The position numbers and the translations under genes were made by a program. The notes beneath the pieces are model-generated. The model was not told the DNA's origin. It worked only from the letters and a program-made list of their open reading frames with translations, and searched no databases. From Chelonoidis abingdonii (Eukaryota > Chordata > Testudines > Testudinidae), in the NCBI RefSeq assembly GCF_003597395.2, contig NC_133773.1, positions 75,467,705-75,531,704 on the forward strand: a DNA stretch of 64,000 nt. The letters run 5' to 3'. The first letter of the stretch is position 1. Each line of letters begins with the position of its first letter. Positions 60,281 to 64,000 of the stretch are shown here, piece after piece.

Positions 60281-61729
60281 ACCTTAGATGTGTTGAAAAG
60301 TTGCACCATGACCGTTTCAAAGAATGTCTCAGTTTAAAGACTCAATAAACCATATATTTGGGTTCCATTACTTTGTTTAGACTGAATACAGCCATTCCAT
60401 GTTAAAAACGTGGCAAGCTGATTTCACTCAAGTTTATTGGAGCTTTATCACATTATAATAATACCAACTTGTGCTCTTTTTCCCCCCAGCAAATTCCAAT
60501 CAGTCACAATTGTCATTCACTACTGACAGCACTCCAGCCAAAATAGTTACACTTTTGTTAGAGTCATAAATCATACTGTCATTTCTCAAAAGAGCATAAA
60601 ATCATTCCCCCAGTACATCTGTTAAGAATATAATGCTGTTCTTTCTAAGCAGCAGAACACTGAAGATTTAATGAGAACAGAAACCATTTAGAGGTGTCCA
60701 CTAAGGTATTTAGATAGTCTGGCTAAGAAAGATGTTTCACTTCCTGAGTGATATATAAATATGCATTGGAAGAATCTTTTCTATCCAAACAATTTTCTAT
60801 ATAAAATATAACAAAAATTATTTGTTTAAAATATATGCAGTTGTTTGAAATGTTTGCACGTAAAGTGGTCAATTCTACTATTTTCAGAAAAGTGTAAAAA
60901 ATGGCTTGGGGGAAAATAACTTTTTGCACAAAACAACCACAAAAAGACTGCAAAATTAAATGAAAAATGACAAATTTTATGGCCATTGTTTCATGCGTGA
61001 AAAACTTCTACAAAGTGTGTTCCTGCCCACTTCTCCAGCTATTTTATGGTGCAAACTCTAGAAATATTTCTCTCCTACAAGTTCTTATTGAGGGAACACA
61101 AAGACTGAGGACAAGTATGCCTCTGACTGGTCTGTGGTAGTGTTTTTTCTACTGCCTGAAAATCCCCGTGATTAATTTATACATTCCTCTCCCCCGATTC
61201 AAGTCTGGTTTGACTGTGCTAAGAATAACTTTTGTGTTGTACAGCCAACACATCAACCTTGTTTCCAGCTTAAAGAATTAGTAGTAGTTTAAAACTTATT
61301 TTGTCATTGGAAAAACTTTTTTATATTTTTCATAAGGTGTGATATTGCAGGTGCTGATATGTTTAAAAAACCCTCAGTGGTGATTTTTTTCTCTCTTTCA
61401 GGGCATAGATTCAAAAACTTTTGAAATATTTCATTTGGTCACAATCCAGACAAGTCTGTTTTTTCCATTCTCAATCACTTTTTTTTTTTTTAATGGCCAT
61501 ATAGCTCCCAAACTATAACACCAATTGAAGATTTGTTGCTCTGACTATGCAGAATTACACATTCAACTTGTATAAATATTTAACCCTTCTATTGAAGGTT
61601 AATTCATTTCCATTCCATCGTGCAACCTATCGCTTGGATACTAGCTCTTGTCTTGATATTTGGGCTACTAGTGGAATCCAAAGCAAGATTTAGGCAGAAG
61701 TGTAAGATCAACAAAAGAAGGGGCTGCAT

Positions 61730-62135
61730 AGCTAAATGCCATAGTGAAAAGCAGGCTGTGTCCCTGCTGCACTGTGTAGCTACACATATATGAGTGAAAG
61801 GTTCTGGCAGGGGGAAGGCAGCAGGGAGCTGCCAAAGTCTTTCCTCACTGCGTCCCCCCTGCCAGAGCCTTGACCTACTGCTAGAGTCTTTCTCTGTGGC
61901 AGGAAAGACTGGGAGGCAAGAGGACACTACACTGCTAAAGTAGCAGTGTAGATGGGTGAAGACACTGCTTAGGTCTGTAGAGAGCCACGGAAGGTACATA
62001 CCCACAGGGCTCAGAAGTGTCTTTACTGACCTAAGCAGGGCCTCACTGTCTACTATTATATCAGTCCTGGGAGGGACATGTAGTATATGTGCTGTCAATG
62101 CTACCAAAAGAGTGTGCAGTGTAGACATACCTTTA
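61730..62135. mobile_element. DNA transposon (hAT-type MITE) fragment
   Basis: The right end GTGTGCAGTGTAGACATACC is the common hAT-type terminus of this genome. An 11-bp hairpin CTACACTGCTA/TAGCAGTGTAG lies at about 61927-61951, and repeated 'gacctaagcag' words flank the core. The left terminus is unclear. The long minus frame across it (61604-62143, 179 codons) shows no motif and is judged accidental. Confidence 0.55.
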
Positions 62136-62394
62136 CATAACATAACTCCAGGAGCTGGGACTTTAAATAATACCTTAAAAGACGCCTATCCAAGGCTCCA
62201 GGCACCTTAACACATTATTCATGCTGCTGAGATTTCATTATATTAATCATTTTAACAGGAACTCAGCCAGTCAGACACCTACAGAAACTCCTTTCTACCC
62301 ATTCATTGTTCTAGAAGCACAGCCCTCTTGTAAAACCCTTTCAAACAGCTGTCATTTGCAGTGTTTATTCCCATAGCTTTATTAACTATGGGAA

Positions 62395-64000
62395 TAAAGG
62401 GAAACAAGAAGACTTTTTATCAATACATTAGAAGCAAGAGGAAGACCAAGGACAGGGTAGGCCTACTGCTCAGTGAGGAGGGAGAAACAGTAACAAGAAA
62501 CTTGGAAATGGCAGAGATGCTTAAGGACTTTGTTTTGGTTTTCACTGAGAAGTCTGAAGGAATGTCTAACATAGTGAATGCTTATGGGAAGGGGGTAGGT
62601 TTAGAAGATAAAATAAAAAAAGAGCAAGTTAAAAATCACTTAGAAAAGTTAGATGCCTGCAAGTCACCAGGGCCTGATGAAATGCATCCTAGAATACTCA
62701 AGGAGTTAATAGAGGAGGTATCTGAGCCTCTAGCTATTATCTTTGGAAAGTCATGGGAGACGGGAGAGATTCCAGAAGACTGGAAAAGGGCAAATATAGT
62801 GCCCATCTATAAAAAGGGAAATAAAAACAACCCAGGAAACTACAGACCAGTTAGTTTAACTTCTGTGCCAGGGAAGATAATGGAGCAAGTAATTAAAGAA
62901 ATCATCTGCAAACACTTGGAAGGTGGTAAGGTGATAGGGAATAGCCAGCATGGATTTGTAAAGAACAAATCGTGTCAAACCAATCTGATAGCTTTCTTTG
63001 ATAGGATAACGAGCCTTGTGGATAAGGGAGAAGCGGTGGATGTGGTATACCTAGACTTTAGTAAGGCGTTTGATACGGTCTCGCATGATATCCTTATCGA
63101 TAAACTAGGCAAATACAATTTAGATGGGGCTACTATAAGGTGGGTGCATAACTGGCTGGATAACCGTACTCAGAGAGTAGTTATTAATGGCTCCCAATCC
63201 TGCTGGAAAGGTATAACAAGTGGGGTTCCGCAGGGGTCTGTTTTGGGACCGGCTCTGTTCAATATCTTCATCAACGACTTAGATGTTGGCATAGAAAGTA
63301 CGCTTATTAAGTTTGCGGACGATACCAAACTGGGAGGGATTGCAACTGCTTTGGAGGACAGGGTCAAAATTCAAAATGATCTGGACAAATTGGAGAAATG
63401 GTCTGAGGTAAACCGGATGAAGTTCAATAAAGACAAATGCAAAGTGCTCCACTTAGGAAGGAACAATCAGTTTCACACATACAGAATGGGAAGAGACTGT
63501 CTAGGAAGGAGTATGGCAGAAAGAGATCTAGGGGTCATAGTGGACCACAAGCTAAATATGAGTCAACAGTGTGATACTGTTGCAAAAAAAGCAAACGTGA
63601 TTCTGGGATGCATTAACAGGTGTGTTGTAAACAAGACACAAGAAGTCATTCTTCCGCTCTACTCTGCGCTGGTTAGGCCTCAACTGGAGTATTGTGTCCA
63701 GTTCTGGGCACCGCATTTCAAGAAAGATGTGGAGAAATTGGAGAGGGTCCAGAGAAGAGCAACAAGAATGATTAAAGGTCTTGAGAACATGACCTATGAA
63801 GGAAGGCTGAAAGAATTGGGTTTATTTAGTTTGGAAAAGAGAAGACTGAGAGGGGACATGATAGCAGTTTTCAGGTATCTAAAAGGGTGTCATCAGGAGG
63901 AGGGAGAAAACTTGTTCACCTTAGCCTCTAATGATAGAACAAGAAGCAATGGGCTTAAACTGCAGCAAGGGAGATTTAGGTTGGACATTAGGAAAAAGTT
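62395..64000 (+). mobile_element. Young CR1 LINE, 5'-truncated, running off the window
   Basis: The insertion starts around 62395 inside the second CR1 gene, at [20 protein letters not shown]. From 62400 to the window end the frame is open (533 codons). It carries the ordered reverse-transcriptase motifs: [80 protein letters not shown], the catalytic [10 protein letters not shown], then [20 protein letters not shown] and the CR1 C-terminal region. The endonuclease and first gene are missing, so this copy cannot move on its own. Confidence 0.9.
62400..64000 (+). CDS. CR1 reverse transcriptase, open partial frame
   Basis: The enzyme copies CR1 RNA into DNA at the insertion site. The frame has no stop or frameshift to the edge of the window, where it is cut at RLDIRKK. 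The catalytic aspartates are visible in [10 protein letters not shown] (about 63050) and FADD (about 63315). There is no native start: the upstream ATG at 62388 lies in flanking DNA, and the real N-terminal endonuclease half was lost by 5' truncation. Compared with the decayed copy at 7080-9512, this one is far younger. Confidence 0.85.

Noticed and set aside
61604..62143. 179-codon minus-strand frame
   Set aside because: It reads through a hAT-type MITE terminus and foldbacks; no domain or composition typical of protein. Long frames are common in such repeats.

Overview
The window looks like nuclear DNA of a vertebrate, most likely a cryptodiran turtle. The background is AT-rich and poor in CpG. 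It carries CR1 LINEs, tRNA-derived SINEs with a CR1-like 3' tail (a turtle hallmark), hAT and Tc/mariner MITEs, Penelope-like elements, a PIF/Harbinger element and old MIR-type SINEs. Coding DNA is split by GT-AG introns. No bacterial-type genes, CRISPR arrays or rRNA genes are present. Species and repeat family names are recognised from memory, not from a search.

1-21.6 kb: the 3' part of one plus-strand gene, CEP44 (centrosomal protein 44). Eight coding exons with consistent phases run from 1909 to the stop at 21403-21405, followed by a short 3' UTR with AATAAA. The first roughly 80 codons lie upstream of the window. The introns are full of transposons: two hAT MITEs, an LTR, a SINE, a 2.4 kb decayed CR1, and a Tigger-like element with another MITE nested in it. 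A possible 21-nt in-frame microexon lies at 14011-14031.

21.6-25.3 kb: intergenic DNA with scraps of repeats.

25.3-32.4 kb: a broken PIF/Harbinger DNA transposon. It has a nuclease pseudogene on plus, a Myb/SANT-like pseudogene on minus, a Penelope-derived 84-bp palindrome, a U4 snRNA-like fragment and a hairpin motif that occurs twice. Its right terminal repeat was not found.

32.4-39.2 kb: sequence with no recognisable repeats and an abnormally high CpG content, highest in the counted part of 36.4-37.4 kb. It is either young or unmethylated foreign DNA, or a poorly polished assembly patch. It ends against an LTR-like repeat on minus.

39.9-62.4 kb: intergenic DNA with MIR-type SINEs, several hAT MITEs with visible 8-bp target duplications, two Penelope-like copies (one flanked by inverted copies of its own 3' end) and one striking open reading frame at 45391-46494. 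That frame is about 368 codons long, intact, has a polyA signal, and looks like the C-terminal body of a transposon-derived RNase H-like (DDE) protein. It is the best candidate for an undescribed gene.

62.4-64.0 kb: the start of a young CR1 LINE with a reverse-transcriptase frame open for 533 codons to the window edge.
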